NCBI GenBank assembly: GCA_011772755.1
Contig: WVYX01000348.1
Location: 1-52,331 of the forward strand
Length of the DNA stretch: 52,331 bases
Direction of reading: 5' to 3'
DNA from: Gemmatimonadales bacterium
GTDB lineage: Bacteria; Gemmatimonadota; Gemmatimonadetes; Gemmatimonadales; GWC2-71-9
In this document: piece by piece, positions 43,956-52,331 of the stretch
How the letters are laid out: every line of letters starts with the position of its first letter
How positions within the stretch are numbered: the first letter of the stretch is position 1
Program-made: the position numbers and the translations under genes
Notes under the pieces: model-generated
Database searches by the model: none
Told to the model about the DNA's origin: nothing
The model's input: the letters and a program-made list of their open reading frames with translations, nothing else

Positions 43956-45668
43956 TCACGTGATCTCCTGGAGCGCTCGCCGAACGGCGTTCCGCACGAC
44001 AGGATCCTTCTCGCCCCCAGCGGCGTCGAGCACGGCCCGGGCCTCCGGGGTGCCAATCTTGCCCAGCGCCATCGCGGCACATGCCCGAGTCTCGGGGTCT
44101 GCCTTGCGCCTGAATAGTCCCCCCCCGCGCAGTATCCGCCGAAGCCTCCCGATCCCCGACTCGCCAGCCAGCAGCCCGTACGCCTCGAAAAAGGACTGCT
44201 TCTCGGCAAGCGCAGCGGCGCGGAGGGCCTTGCCCGCGATCGCGGCCTCGATCTTGGCGAACGCACCCGGGTGTCCGCGCTCCGCCAACCGCCGGACCGC
44301 CGTGCTGCGTACCTCGGCCTCGGCGTCTCCCACGGCCCGCTCCAGCAGATTCATCGCGCCGGGCGAGCCGATGGCGCCAAGCGCCTCCACCACCGCGTGC
44401 CGTATCCTGGGGCTGGGGTGATCCAGCAAGCCGTCCAGCGCCGGCACGAACAGGGGCAGCTCGAGCTGAGAGACCAGGTCCAGCGTCTGGAGCAGCAGCA
44501 TCTCGTCCTGGGTCTCGAGCAGGCTGAGCACGTGGTCGGGATGCGCCCGGCCGAGCCGCTGTATGGCTGGTCGAAGCAGCTCCCGTACTTTCTCACTCTT
44601 GAGCCTGGGAAGCCGCGACAGAACCGTCGTGAGCACTTCGGGACGCAGCTCGGAGAACAGCTCGCCCACATCGTCCGCAGTCGGGTGCACCACCGCCTCA
44701 TCCAGCGACTGCAACAGCTGGGCGATGGCCTCGGGCTCAGACAGCGGCGCCGGAAGGTCCGATATCGCTTCACGGTGCTCAGGCAGCAGCTCCTCCGCCT
44801 GCTGGAGCACCACCTTCAGCTCCCGCAAGATGGTCGCGACAGAGCGAAAATCGCCATCGGCGAGCACATGGGGAAGCAGATTCTCGATGACCGAGATCAG
44901 CTTCTCCCGCGCCGCTTCGTACGGTTCCAGCTCCAGGATATCGAACAACATCGCGAGCGTCCTGGCCCTCAGGCTCTGGTCGTATTCCCGCTCGATCTCG
45001 CCCTTGAGGTAGTTGATCTCGCTCTCGTCGAGGAAATACAGCGTGGAATCGAAGTCCTCCACCTTCATGATCTCGGGCGGCGCCTCGGCGACAGCGGCCT
45101 GCGTCGTTTCCTCGGCCACCTTCTGCCGGACCTCTACCGGCGACGGACTGGCCGGGGGTTCCCCCCAGGACGGCTGTGGGGCGGCCGCCGACTCAAATGA
45201 GGCAACCTCCTCCTCGCCGAGCTCCGTGTAGGTGTAGCGGATCAGCTGAAATTGGCGCTGCCACAGCAGGGTGAGCAGGTCGTCCGGGGCGTCCCGCGGC
45301 AAGTTGCGAGCCTGTTGCAACACGTCTAAGAACTGAACGATCTCGTCGTCCTCCACCCCCTCCACCAGCGTGAGGGATCGCAGGCCGTCCTTGAACATGA
45401 TCCACGCGAGGCTTTCGGACTTGTCCGGCTGGGACAGCACCACGTTCGCGCCCCATGCCAAGTCCGTCTCGTTCACCTGGAGCTCCAGCTCCCCGCACTC
45501 CTCCCACACAGGCTCGAAGGCGGTTCGCAGGTTCAAGAGCGCCTTCTGGTACACCGGGTTGTTGGAGGGATAGAGCTGCAACGCCCGCAGCCCCTTGTCG
45601 AGCATCAGCATGAGACGCTCGACGGCCGCTGTGTCCACGCCCTGGTCCGGCGGGGTCGGCTCAGTCAT
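43956..45668 (-). CDS. HEAT-repeat protein, partner of the HD-GYP protein
   Basis: 570 residues; there is no strong ribosome site before the ATG. Residues 18-121 form an N-terminal domain shared with the HD-GYP protein. The middle (about 170-350) is acidic and helical. Residues about 330-565 hold PBS/HEAT-type repeats (for example LLDHPSPRIRHAVVEALGAIGSPGAMNLLERAVGDAEAEVRSTAVRRLAERGHP). HEAT arrays bind proteins, so it may be a scaffold or regulator of the HD-GYP phosphodiesterase. No signal or TM. The stop lies one base before the next start. Confidence 0.9.
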   Translation of the reverse strand: MTEPTPPDQGVDTAAVERLMLMLDKGLRALQLYPSNNPVYQKALLNLRTAFEPVWEECGELELQVNETDLAWGANVVLSQPDKSESLAWIMFKDGLRSLTLVEGVEDDEIVQFLDVLQQARNLPRDAPDDLLTLLWQRQFQLIRYTYTELGEEEVASFESAAAPQPSWGEPPASPSPVEVRQKVAEETTQAAVAEAPPEIMKVEDFDSTLYFLDESEINYLKGEIEREYDQSLRARTLAMLFDILELEPYEAAREKLISVIENLLPHVLADGDFRSVATILRELKVVLQQAEELLPEHREAISDLPAPLSEPEAIAQLLQSLDEAVVHPTADDVGELFSELRPEVLTTVLSRLPRLKSEKVRELLRPAIQRLGRAHPDHVLSLLETQDEMLLLQTLDLVSQLELPLFVPALDGLLDHPSPRIRHAVVEALGAIGSPGAMNLLERAVGDAEAEVRSTAVRRLAERGHPGAFAKIEAAIAGKALRAAALAEKQSFFEAYGLLAGESGIGRLRRILRGGGLFRRKADPETRACAAMALGKIGTPEARAVLDAAGGEKDPVVRNAVRRALQEIT

Positions 45669-46073
45669 GCACCATTCGCGGTGGACCCGGCAGCGCCAAC
45701 CGCCGGGTTGAGAAGGTCCATGTCACACGCGCACCAGCCCTCGACGGGAGGCACCCCCCCGCCACGGAGGTACGCTGCTCGTATACCGGAAATTGCTGCA
45801 CTGCGGACGGTTGCGAAACCCCGTTCGCCCTGCCATGCGGAGACGGCTGTCCAATCTCGCTCCCCCCGGCACCGCGAGCGCACCCCACATGGAGAGAACA
45901 CAGCCAATCTCGCCGGAGCAGTGACCTAGGTCACACTCGGTTGGTCCGTCCTCCCGGCCGGGCGCCTAGCACCGGCTCGCGCGGCTGTGCGGCGGACCGA
46001 CCCGAGGGCGGCCAGGTAGCGGTCGAAGAGGTCGGTAACGGCGGGTTAGCCCTAGCCATCGGTCGGGCTCGCC
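45669..46073. other. Gene-free stretch with a perfect 14-bp palindrome
   Basis: 405 bases between two minus-strand genes. No coding frame. GTGACCTAGGTCAC at 45921-45934 is a perfect palindrome about 250 bases upstream of the HEAT gene start, which could be an operator. I saw no promoter with consensus spacing. Confidence 0.5.
45921..45934. promoter_or_regulatory. Perfect palindrome, operator candidate
   Basis: GTGACCTAGGTCAC, a 14-base perfect palindrome in an intergenic region upstream of the HEAT/HD-GYP operon. It resembles a dimeric regulator half-site pair TGACCT/AGGTCA. No regulator could be assigned. Confidence 0.35.
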
Positions 46074-47147
46074 TCATCCCACAGCCGGTATGATCTCTTC
46101 GACAATCAGATCGAGGATGCTCGCGTCGTCGGCGTGGATCTCCTCCACGTCCTTTCCACGGTAGTCGCATATCGACACCACGACGAGATCTAGGTCGGGA
46201 ACGATGAAGATGTACTGGCCACCGAATCCCCGGGCAGAGTGGTGATCGTGACCTCCGGTGCGGCCGAGCCACCACAGGTAACCGTAGGCGGAGATGCCCC
46301 GGGTGAGACCCGAGCCGAACTCCGGCAACGAAACCCATGGCTGCGTCGTCTCTTCGATCCACTCAGCCGGAATAACCTGATCATCCCCGGATCTGCCGGC
46401 ATGCAGGTACAACATGCCCAGGTCGAGCATGTTGCGTGCGCTCAGATGCAGGCCCCAAGGACCGATGGTGTACCCCATCTCATCGGCGAGCCACGGTCTT
46501 GCTTCCCACCCCAGAGGCTCGAACAGGAAGATCCTGGCAAACTCCGCCGTGCTCATCCCGGCAGCTTCGGTCAGAATCACCGACAGCAGGTGCGTACTGG
46601 CGTTGCTGTAGACAAACCGCGTCCCAGGCTCGTGAGTGACCGGCGTCCCGAGGATGGCTGCCAGCGGGTTGACATTGAAGAGGTCGCCCGAGTTCCCATT
46701 GGCGTCCACGGAGTGCCCGGCAGTCATTGTGAGGAGATTGCCGATGGTCACCCTGGCCCAGTCCTCGTCGAGACTATCGACAACAGTGCCAAGCACATCC
46801 GACAGCGGTTGATCAACACTCTCGAGAACACCCTCCTCAATCGCGATGCCGACCAGGGCCGAAATGACGCTCTTCGTCACCGACTTGACATCGTACACGG
46901 ATTCGGGAGTAGATCCGTTGTAGTACCTCTCGCGCAGGAACTCGCCGTCCTGGGCAACCAACAAGGCTTGCATGCCCGGAATATGCCGCGCGCTGACGAG
47001 GGCCCGGCCCAACCGCTCGCCGCCGCGGATGGCGGCAGGCGCACCGTCGGGCTCGGTAATCGAAGGGGGTGTCGTCGGTGCATCGCCAGGAACACACGAC
47101 ACCAAGTTGAGTACTAGGATCGTCGCGACGGTGCGGTATGCCGTCAC
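46074..47147 (-). CDS. Lipoprotein serine hydrolase (beta-lactamase fold)
   Basis: The GTG at 47147 is preferred: it gives MTAYRTVATILVLNLVSC, a clean lipoprotein signal with Cys18; a GTG at 47186 adds 13 residues. The catalytic SxxK is Ser89-Val-Thr-Lys92 (VKSVTKSV), the tyrosine motif is FVYSNAS, and HDHHSARGFGG is the likely KTG-equivalent (H-rich). Family as class C beta-lactamase/DD-peptidase-type hydrolases; probably an esterase or peptidase at the membrane. 65 bases upstream on the same strand is the patatin gene, so they may be one operon. Confidence 0.88.
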   Translation of the reverse strand: MTAYRTVATILVLNLVSCVPGDAPTTPPSITEPDGAPAAIRGGERLGRALVSARHIPGMQALLVAQDGEFLRERYYNGSTPESVYDVKSVTKSVISALVGIAIEEGVLESVDQPLSDVLGTVVDSLDEDWARVTIGNLLTMTAGHSVDANGNSGDLFNVNPLAAILGTPVTHEPGTRFVYSNASTHLLSVILTEAAGMSTAEFARIFLFEPLGWEARPWLADEMGYTIGPWGLHLSARNMLDLGMLYLHAGRSGDDQVIPAEWIEETTQPWVSLPEFGSGLTRGISAYGYLWWLGRTGGHDHHSARGFGGQYIFIVPDLDLVVVSICDYRGKDVEEIHADDASILDLIVEEIIPAVG

Positions 47148-47211
47148 GAGACACCTATGGCAAAGGAGGCCGAATTTCAGAAGCACACCTAGAATCTATG
47201 CAGCCTCATTG

Positions 47212-48393
47212 TCACAGCAAAACAGCCAGCAACACAACTCCAATCACAATCACAAGCACCGCGATACCAATAACGATTAGCCAACCATACCGACGCCAGC
47301 ATGATGGACGCTCTGGAAGGGCGCCCTGTGCGATCTCTGACCCTGATATTCCAGCCACTGCTCTGGACTTGGGAGGCTGGCGGAGATCTTTCAGCAGGTC
47401 ATGCAGCTGGTCCTCATTCAATGGGTTTTTTGCCGCTGCCTTTCCCGCATCGTACGCCGCCTGGATCTTCGCCGGCTCAAACTCGAGCCCGCCGCAGTAC
47501 TCCTTATCCGGCACAACGCCATAGATCTTCACGTCGCGGTAGTCGGGGTATCTATAGTGGAAGGCTCCCAGCAACTCCTGGACCTTCGACGCTGCATCTC
47601 CTGATTGCAGCTCGCTTTCGAGTTGACGGTATGCACGCACCGACCGGTTCACGAGGATCGCGTGCAGCACATCCTCACAGTAGATCTCGTTCACCATTAT
47701 CTCGATGGCCCTCTCCAGTATCGCCCGGCCGGACTTCCATGGCGGCTCTGCCTGCTTAATGCCAAACGGAGAGGCGAACAGCACGTACATCTCGTCAGGT
47801 GAATCCTCACCATCTGCCGATATCCTGCTCAGCGCCTTGAACGCGGCCCTGAGCGGTGTCACGTTGCGGATTCCCCCATCCATGGCATACTGCCCATCGA
47901 CGGCCACCGGCGGAAACAGCAGCGGCATGGACGAGCTCGCCAGCGTCCACTCCCGGATCGAATCGTTGTACTGGTCGATCTCGTAGTAGAAGGTCGACTC
48001 AAGGCCGACAGCCCCAATCCGCAACTCCCGTCCAGACTGCTTCAATCGGTCAAGGGAGACGTTTTGGGGGTCCTGGATCATCTCCCACAAGGGATCTGGG
48101 GAATACCAACTGTCCTTGCAGAGCAGCCACAGGAGCTTGGCAAGGAAGCGCTCGCGGTAAATCGCCTTGTAGTTCTCGATGCCGAGCCAGATGTCCCGCA
48201 GAGCGGCAAATTGTCGCTTCAGCTCATTTGAACCTCTGCCTTGCGCGAGCATCAGAGCGTTCAAGGAACCTGTAGAGATTCCGGCGATCACCTTGAAGTC
48301 GATGTCCTTGTCACAGATGAGATGCTCCAGAGCACCGACTTCGAATGCCCCCTTCGCACCACCACCACTCATGACCACTGCGACGTTTGGCAT
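47212..48393 (-). CDS. Patatin-like phospholipase with C-terminal membrane anchor
   Basis: The ATG at 48393, behind GGGAGGCGG, is preferred to one at 48456. The patatin features are GGGAKG at 10-15 (oxyanion loop), GISTG at 38-42 with nucleophile Ser40, and D172-G-G in MDGGIRN. The dyad is therefore Ser40/Asp172. The C-terminus has one TM helix at about 368-391 (WLIVIGIAVLVIVIGVVLLAVLL). There is no N-terminal signal, so the catalytic domain faces the cytoplasm, tail-anchored. It should hydrolyse membrane lipids. Patatins also serve as CBASS effectors, but no cyclase gene is near. Confidence 0.92.
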   Translation of the reverse strand: MPNVAVVMSGGGAKGAFEVGALEHLICDKDIDFKVIAGISTGSLNALMLAQGRGSNELKRQFAALRDIWLGIENYKAIYRERFLAKLLWLLCKDSWYSPDPLWEMIQDPQNVSLDRLKQSGRELRIGAVGLESTFYYEIDQYNDSIREWTLASSSMPLLFPPVAVDGQYAMDGGIRNVTPLRAAFKALSRISADGEDSPDEMYVLFASPFGIKQAEPPWKSGRAILERAIEIMVNEIYCEDVLHAILVNRSVRAYRQLESELQSGDAASKVQELLGAFHYRYPDYRDVKIYGVVPDKEYCGGLEFEPAKIQAAYDAGKAAAKNPLNEDQLHDLLKDLRQPPKSRAVAGISGSEIAQGALPERPSCWRRYGWLIVIGIAVLVIVIGVVLLAVLL

Positions 48394-48850
48394 GTCCGCC
48401 TCCCGGGTTGAGCGTGTCAAACGGGGATCAGGGGATGGGCATCCCCGGCATCCCACGCAGGTTGTCAGGTAGACCAGCGGTCACGTCGTCGGAGGACGCT
48501 GGGCGCGGACGTCGCGGCGGCGGGGCGTTGCTGGACGTAAGTCCGGCAAACAGTAACGAGCCCCCGGCGCCGCCGATAGGCCCGTTTTGGGGCATCAGGT
48601 GCCCTTCTTGGGACACTCGCAGCCGGGCCGTAGGATGTCCCCCCTTTATCGGACCATTCAGACTGGGACGGGTTCGGGTCTTCTCCGTCCAGTTGGGCGG
48701 ACTCGGCACCTCCCCCTGCGGCGTAATCCCCCCGGTCGCTTGCCGCCGGCAGCGCGCCGCGTCCCGTGACCCGGCATCACCTGCCAGGGTATCCCCCTAT
48801 GAGGGGACCCGAAAGCCAGTGCGTCCCCACACGCTTGATCGGAGGGGGCT
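48394..48850. other. Gene-free stretch, no gene seen
   Basis: 457 bases between the divergent patatin and lipoprotein genes. No frame with coding character, no strong hairpin and no promoter with good spacing. It should carry both promoters. Confidence 0.5.
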
Positions 48851-49333
48851 ATGGCCGACCGCGGGGTTCGGCGGATCTGCTCCGCCAGGAGCACGGCGCT
48901 TGCCGGATTGCTCGTAATCGCGGCCAGCGGCTGTTCCGATCCGTTCGGGGGTGCCGGCCTAGAGGTGACGCTGTGGTTCAGTCACACTGAAGTGGGCCCT
49001 CATGCGCCAGTCATCGTGACGGTCACGGCCACGAACCTCGGTGACTCGGTGGTTTGGGGGCAGGGGAGCTCGTCGTGTCAACTCGGCGCAATCGTGCAGG
49101 TCGGATCCGAAGAGCATCGCATCGATCTGCGAATCTGCACAGCTGATCTGGCCCCCCAGGGCCTGGGGCCTAACGAGTCCCGAACGGAAGAATGGATCTG
49201 GACTGGCGAGGTGCTGGTCGGCAACAGCGTAGTCACGCTCACGGCCGGAGAATACCAAGTCCAGGCGCTGGCGGGCGAAGTGAAGCGCAGTGACCCTCGC
49301 ACAATCCGAGTGCTGCCTGTTTCGAGCGAGTAG
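48851..49333 (+). CDS. Lipoprotein with BsuPI-like domain
   Basis: ATG follows GGAGGGGG. A signal of 27 residues ends AASGC (Cys28). The mature 130 residues are beta-rich: LEVTLWFSHTEVGPHAPVIVTVTATNLGDSVV, then GPNESRTEEWIW and LTAGEYQVQALAGEV, a pattern of the BsuPI intracellular protease inhibitor/Ig-like fold. It is probably periplasmic or on the surface. Two Cys, in SSSCQL and RICTAD, may form a disulfide. Function unknown. Confidence 0.83.
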   Translation: MADRGVRRICSARSTALAGLLVIAASGCSDPFGGAGLEVTLWFSHTEVGPHAPVIVTVTATNLGDSVVWGQGSSSCQLGAIVQVGSEEHRIDLRICTADLAPQGLGPNESRTEEWIWTGEVLVGNSVVTLTAGEYQVQALAGEVKRSDPRTIRVLPVSSE

Positions 49334-49570
49334 CTTGGGTGCAAGGCGGGGGTGAAGACCACGGCGCCAGCCTCCGCGGACCCGATTAGGATCTTCACGC
49401 CGGGTGCCGGCACCACGGGCCTCCCGCGAGGCTAGCGAGTAGCCTGGTTCCCATCTAGGGTTTCTCCTTCCAGGCGAAGCATAGGTGACGGGCGCGTCCC
49501 GAGCCGGCCGTCCCGCCTTGATCCCGTGCCCGACGACCACCCGGACGCACCCGATCCTTGCATTCCTATC

Positions 49571-49873
49571 TCACAGTGTCGCCCGCTTGCGGATGTACTC
49601 CGACACGACGTCCCTGGCGTACTCGAGTACCTGCTCGGGCGGGTCCCCGGGGTCACACATTTCCGGTGTCTCGACTATGTCGGCCACCATCTCCTCCCAC
49701 CATGAGGCCCCCAGGATCTGCCTGCAGCCCTCGAGGCTTAAGCCCGCCCGGGCCATCTCATCGACTGTCGGGGCATCGAATCCGACGACCACTTCGCCGT
49801 CTGCTCCCGGGTCGTCCAAATGAACCTCCTGCCTCAGGAAATCCACTATTGCCCGCAGCTCATCAGGGGTCAT
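49571..49873 (-). CDS. Small acidic hypothetical protein
   Basis: ATG follows GGGAGGC, a good ribosome site. The 100-residue protein is acidic and helical (ELRAIVDFLRQEVHLDDPGADGEVVVGFDAPTVDEMARAGLS and an end YARDVVSEYIRKRATL). It has one Cys pair, C60 and C84, not a zinc pattern. No signal and no membrane segment. I do not recognise a family. It lies alone between the lipoprotein and the DUF885 gene. Confidence 0.72.
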   Translation of the reverse strand: MTPDELRAIVDFLRQEVHLDDPGADGEVVVGFDAPTVDEMARAGLSLEGCRQILGASWWEEMVADIVETPEMCDPGDPPEQVLEYARDVVSEYIRKRATL

Positions 49874-50232
49874 GCCGAGCCTCCCTCACTCCTCAATGGC
49901 CTCGTATGGATGGTCATGTAAGAATACCGTACCGCAGGGCGCGGTGGTCTGCCGCGGGCGGGCCACGGATGATTGGCAAGAAACGCGGATCGTCGCGGAT
50001 GATCCGCTGCTCCGAAATCATCCGTGGTGACCCACGTTTCTTCCGTGGCCGCAAACAGGCGCCCCAAGATAGCACCTTACGTGTGTAACTCGGTCGCGAT
50101 TGACAGATCGACGACTTTGCTGTTGTGTCGCCTTAGGTGCCGAGCACGAGGCGGCGCGGCGCGTCAGCAATAGACGCCCGAACCGCACAGAAACCGGCAG
50201 CCGATCGAAGTTCGTCAATCTAGGAGACAACG
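49874..50232. other. Intergenic region with a long imperfect inverted repeat
   Basis: 359 bases between the small acidic gene and the DUF885 gene. No coding frame. The main structure is the inverted repeat at 49978-50042. A second partial copy of its arm lies after the DUF885 gene. Confidence 0.55.
49978..50042. repeat. Imperfect inverted repeat, 26-base arms
   Basis: Arm 1 is 49978-50003 and arm 2 is 50017-50042, with a 13-base loop. The arms match at 21 of 26 positions, and all five differences are transitions. The first arm begins AAGAAACGCGGATCG. Bases 49979-49999 recur at 52050-52070 (19 of 21 match). Confidence 0.75.
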
Positions 50233-52032
50233 ATGAAAGTCGCGCCACTCACCGTATTGCTCACCGTCACGGCGACGCTCTCACTCCCCTGCACCGCCCA
50301 ATCCAATCGAACCGCTGCCGCCCTGCCCGCAAACACCATCGAGCACAGCCAATCGGTCCCCGATCTGCCCGGCCTGAGCGCCCGAAGCGAAAGCGAGCTC
50401 GCCTCTGTCGTTGAGCGCTATTCCGCTGACCGTGCCGCGCTGGGACGTCGCTGGGATGTCGAGTACTCCCCGACCCGGCGCGCCCGGTTCCGCAAGTTCT
50501 ACCGGGAGTGGACCAACGGCCTAGAGGCGTTCGACTTCGACGACTTGAGCCTGGAAGGCAGGATCGACTACGTGCTGATGCGCACCGAACTGCGCTACGA
50601 GCTCGAGTCGCTCGATCGCGAGGAAACATTGTTCCAAGAGATGGCCCCTCTCATGCCGTTCGCCCCGACGCTGATCGAACTGCAAGAGGCTCGGCGACGC
50701 ATGGAGATCCCGGATCCGCGGGCAACCGCCGCTCTCCTGGCTGAGCTGCCCTCTCGAATCGCCAAGACACGAGATGCCGTGCAGGAGAGCCTGAACGGCA
50801 ACGAGGCGCCGTCCCGCATCGTGGCGTTCCGTGCCGCCCGCGCAATCGGCAGCATGCGTGGAGGGATGCGCCGGTGGCACGAGTACTATGCCGGCTACGA
50901 TCCGCTGTTCACTTGGTGGACGAGCGATCCATACGAGAAGCTCGACACGGCCCTCGACGACTACGTCCAGTTCCTGCGCTCCCGCGTGGTGGGCGTCAAG
51001 CCCGGGGAGGACGAACCCATCGTCGGCGATCCGATCGGGGCGGACGGACTCCGCAGCGACCTGGTTCACGAGATGATTCCGTACACGCCCGCCGAGCTGA
51101 TCGCCATCGCCGAGCGGGAGTTCGAGTGGCTGGACCAGGAGATGCTCAAGGCGTCGCGGGACCTGGGGTACGGCGACGACTGGAAAGCGGCACTGGAACA
51201 CGTGAAGAACCTCGCCGTGGAACCCGGCAAGCAGACGGAGGTCGTGCGGGACCTGGCGTACGAGGCGATCGAGTTCGTCAAGGAACGTGACCTCGTCACC
51301 GTACCGCCGCTCGCCGAGGAGATCTGGCGAATGGAGATGATGTCGCCCGAACGGCAGAAGGTGAGTCCGTTCTTCCTGGGCGGTGAGGTGATCCAGGTGT
51401 CCTACCCGACTGATGCAATGACGCACGAAGACAAGCTCATGAGTATGCGCGGCAACAACCCGCACTTCTCCCGGGCAACGGTGCATCACGAGCTGATTCC
51501 CGGGCACCACCTGCAAGGCTTCATGACGAGCCGCTACAACGCACACCGCCGTCCGTTCAGCACCCCGTTCTGGGGCGAGGGCTGGGCGCTCTACTGGGAG
51601 ATGCTGCTGTGGGACCTGGGGTTCCCGCAGACCCCGGAAGACCGGATCGGCATGTTGTTCTGGCGCATGCATCGCGCCGCGCGAATCATCTTCTCACTGA
51701 GCTTTCACCTGGAGCGGATGACGCCCGAGGAGGCCATCGACTTTCTCGTCGATCGTGTCGGGCACGAGCGCGCCAACGCGACGGCCGAGGTGCGGCGCTC
51801 GTTCATTGGATCATATGCTCCGCTGTACCAGGCTGCGTACATGCTGGGCGGGATGCAGATCCGCGCTCTCCGCGAGGAGCTCGTCGGCTCGGGCCGCATG
51901 ACGAACCGCGAGTTTCACGATGCGATCCTACAGGGCGGGCGGATGCCGATCGAAATGGTGCGGGCCCGGCTGCGTGGTGAAGCGCCGGCACGGGATTTCA
52001 GATCGTCGTGGCGGTTTGCGGATTCCAGGTAG
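50233..52032 (+). CDS. Secreted DUF885 protein, metallopeptidase-like
   Basis: ATG follows TAGGAGAC. A signal ends PCTAQS. The 599-residue protein carries the DUF885 signature H419-E420-L-I-P-G-H425-H426 (HHELIPGHH) in the position of a metal-binding motif, and WGEGWALYWE shortly after it, with the second Glu a possible metal ligand. N-terminal part has acidic and Arg-rich helices (RKFYREWTNGLEAFDFDDLSLEGR). DUF885 proteins are putative peptidases; no substrate is certain. Flanked by two copies of a short repeat. Confidence 0.9.
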   Translation: MKVAPLTVLLTVTATLSLPCTAQSNRTAAALPANTIEHSQSVPDLPGLSARSESELASVVERYSADRAALGRRWDVEYSPTRRARFRKFYREWTNGLEAFDFDDLSLEGRIDYVLMRTELRYELESLDREETLFQEMAPLMPFAPTLIELQEARRRMEIPDPRATAALLAELPSRIAKTRDAVQESLNGNEAPSRIVAFRAARAIGSMRGGMRRWHEYYAGYDPLFTWWTSDPYEKLDTALDDYVQFLRSRVVGVKPGEDEPIVGDPIGADGLRSDLVHEMIPYTPAELIAIAEREFEWLDQEMLKASRDLGYGDDWKAALEHVKNLAVEPGKQTEVVRDLAYEAIEFVKERDLVTVPPLAEEIWRMEMMSPERQKVSPFFLGGEVIQVSYPTDAMTHEDKLMSMRGNNPHFSRATVHHELIPGHHLQGFMTSRYNAHRRPFSTPFWGEGWALYWEMLLWDLGFPQTPEDRIGMLFWRMHRAARIIFSLSFHLERMTPEEAIDFLVDRVGHERANATAEVRRSFIGSYAPLYQAAYMLGGMQIRALREELVGSGRMTNREFHDAILQGGRMPIEMVRARLRGEAPARDFRSSWRFADSR

Positions 52033-52049
52033 CTAGCGCGGAGCCGCAC

Positions 52050-52070
52050 AGAAACGCGGATCGGCGCGGG
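52050..52070 (+). repeat. Second copy of the dispersed 21-base repeat
   Basis: AGAAACGCGGATCGGCGCGG and one more base match 49979-49999 at 19 of 21 positions. It begins 18 bases after the DUF885 stop. Confidence 0.6.
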
Positions 52071-52115
52071 ACGGAGGCGAGGTGAAGGCGGCGGCCGCGC
52101 TGCTGTCCCCAGCCA

Positions 52116-52331
52116 TCAGCACGTCACGTGGAACAGCCCGATGCTCTTCTCAGGCGCGTCGTTCCACGCCGCGACCGCCTCGGGAGTAGGGAGCAGCCGC
52201 ACCTCCACACCCCGCTGCCGAAAGTACTCGGCTGCTTCCTCGGAAAGGCGCACGGTGTCGTGCTGACCCGTGCCGAGGATCAACATAGTGGCCCCGTCCC
52301 CGTAGATGTGCTTGGCCTCGTCCAGCGAGAT
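52116..52331 (-). CDS. Mth938-like domain protein (5' part outside window)
   Basis: Only the last 71 codons are visible, running from the right edge to a TGA at 52116. The sequence LILGTGQHDTVRLSEEAAEYFRQRGVEVRLLPTPEAVAAWN is the end of the Mth938-like (DUF498, NDUFAF3-related) domain: a GTG loop, then strand and T-P-x-A-x-x-x-W/YN. Such proteins assist respiratory complex I assembly in mitochondria; the bacterial role is unclear. Convergent with DUF885. Confidence 0.85.
   Translation of the reverse strand: MSLDEAKHIYGDGATMLILGTGQHDTVRLSEEAAEYFRQRGVEVRLLPTPEAVAAWNDAPEKSIGLFHVTC

Noticed and set aside
47212-48393. Patatin as a CBASS effector
   Set aside because: No cGAS/DncV-like cyclase or other CBASS gene is in the window.
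1-52331. tRNA, rRNA and IS elements
   Set aside because: Scanning found no T-loop plus anticodon arrangement, no rRNA-like tract and no transposase or integrase motif.

Overview
The window is GC-rich chromosomal DNA of a free-living Gram-negative bacterium. Most genes encode secreted enzymes, lipoproteins, envelope proteins and signalling proteins. The mix points to Gemmatimonadota or a close relative. It includes three Ser/Thr kinases sharing the GSGGMATVYLA loop (two fused to a TolB-like domain and TPRs), a HEAT-repeat/HD-GYP pair, a hendecad coiled-coil membrane protein, and S9, M20 and DUF885 exopeptidases with signal peptides. This assignment is inference; no rRNA, tRNA or marker gene is present. 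I saw no transposase, integrase, CRISPR array or phage gene.

Layout. 1-2125 (-) is the N-terminal part of a molybdopterin oxidoreductase that runs off the left edge. 2412-6657 (+) holds two related lipoproteins and an S9 peptidase. 6858-11228 holds a PurF-like protein lacking the glutaminase Cys, a double CDGSH Fe-S protein, an outer-membrane barrel, a small Cys-pair protein and a cytidylate-kinase-like/BON fusion. An 886-base gene-free stretch with many inverted repeats follows (11229-12114). 12115-15028 (+) is an SMP-30-like protein, a signal peptidase I and an M20 hydrolase. 15169-22663 has two kinases flanking a lipoprotein, a DUF47/PiT phosphate-uptake pair and an NAD(P)-binding protein. 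22832-30468 has a PLP aminotransferase with a nearly leaderless promoter, a stand-alone GMP synthase ATPase subunit, a zinc ribbon, an RRM protein, the coiled-coil protein, a covalent-FAD oxidase and a KefB-type antiporter.

30532-35913 is a third kinase divergent from an ECF sigma/anti-sigma/lipoprotein operon. 36060-39828 is a Tat-signal radical SAM protein, a DUF4198 protein and a beta-lactamase-fold hydrolase. 39902-45668 (-) is a run of signalling-type genes: HEAT protein, HD-GYP protein, SWIB-domain protein, TIR/NDT-like protein, a membrane protein and an amber-interrupted reading frame. 46074-52331 is a second serine hydrolase, a membrane-anchored patatin, a lipoprotein, a small unknown, a DUF885 metallopeptidase-like protein flanked by copies of a short repeat, and the C-terminal part of an Mth938-like protein cut by the right edge.

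The window reads as ordinary chromosome with several unusual small systems, not as a mobile island. The strongest candidates for new biology are the SWIB plus TIR-like pair (41168-42279), the HEAT and HD-GYP proteins sharing a homologous N-terminal domain (42470-45668), the exported radical SAM protein (36060-37115), the Cys-less PurF paralogue (6858-8261), and the inverted-repeat-rich gene-free region (11229-12114).
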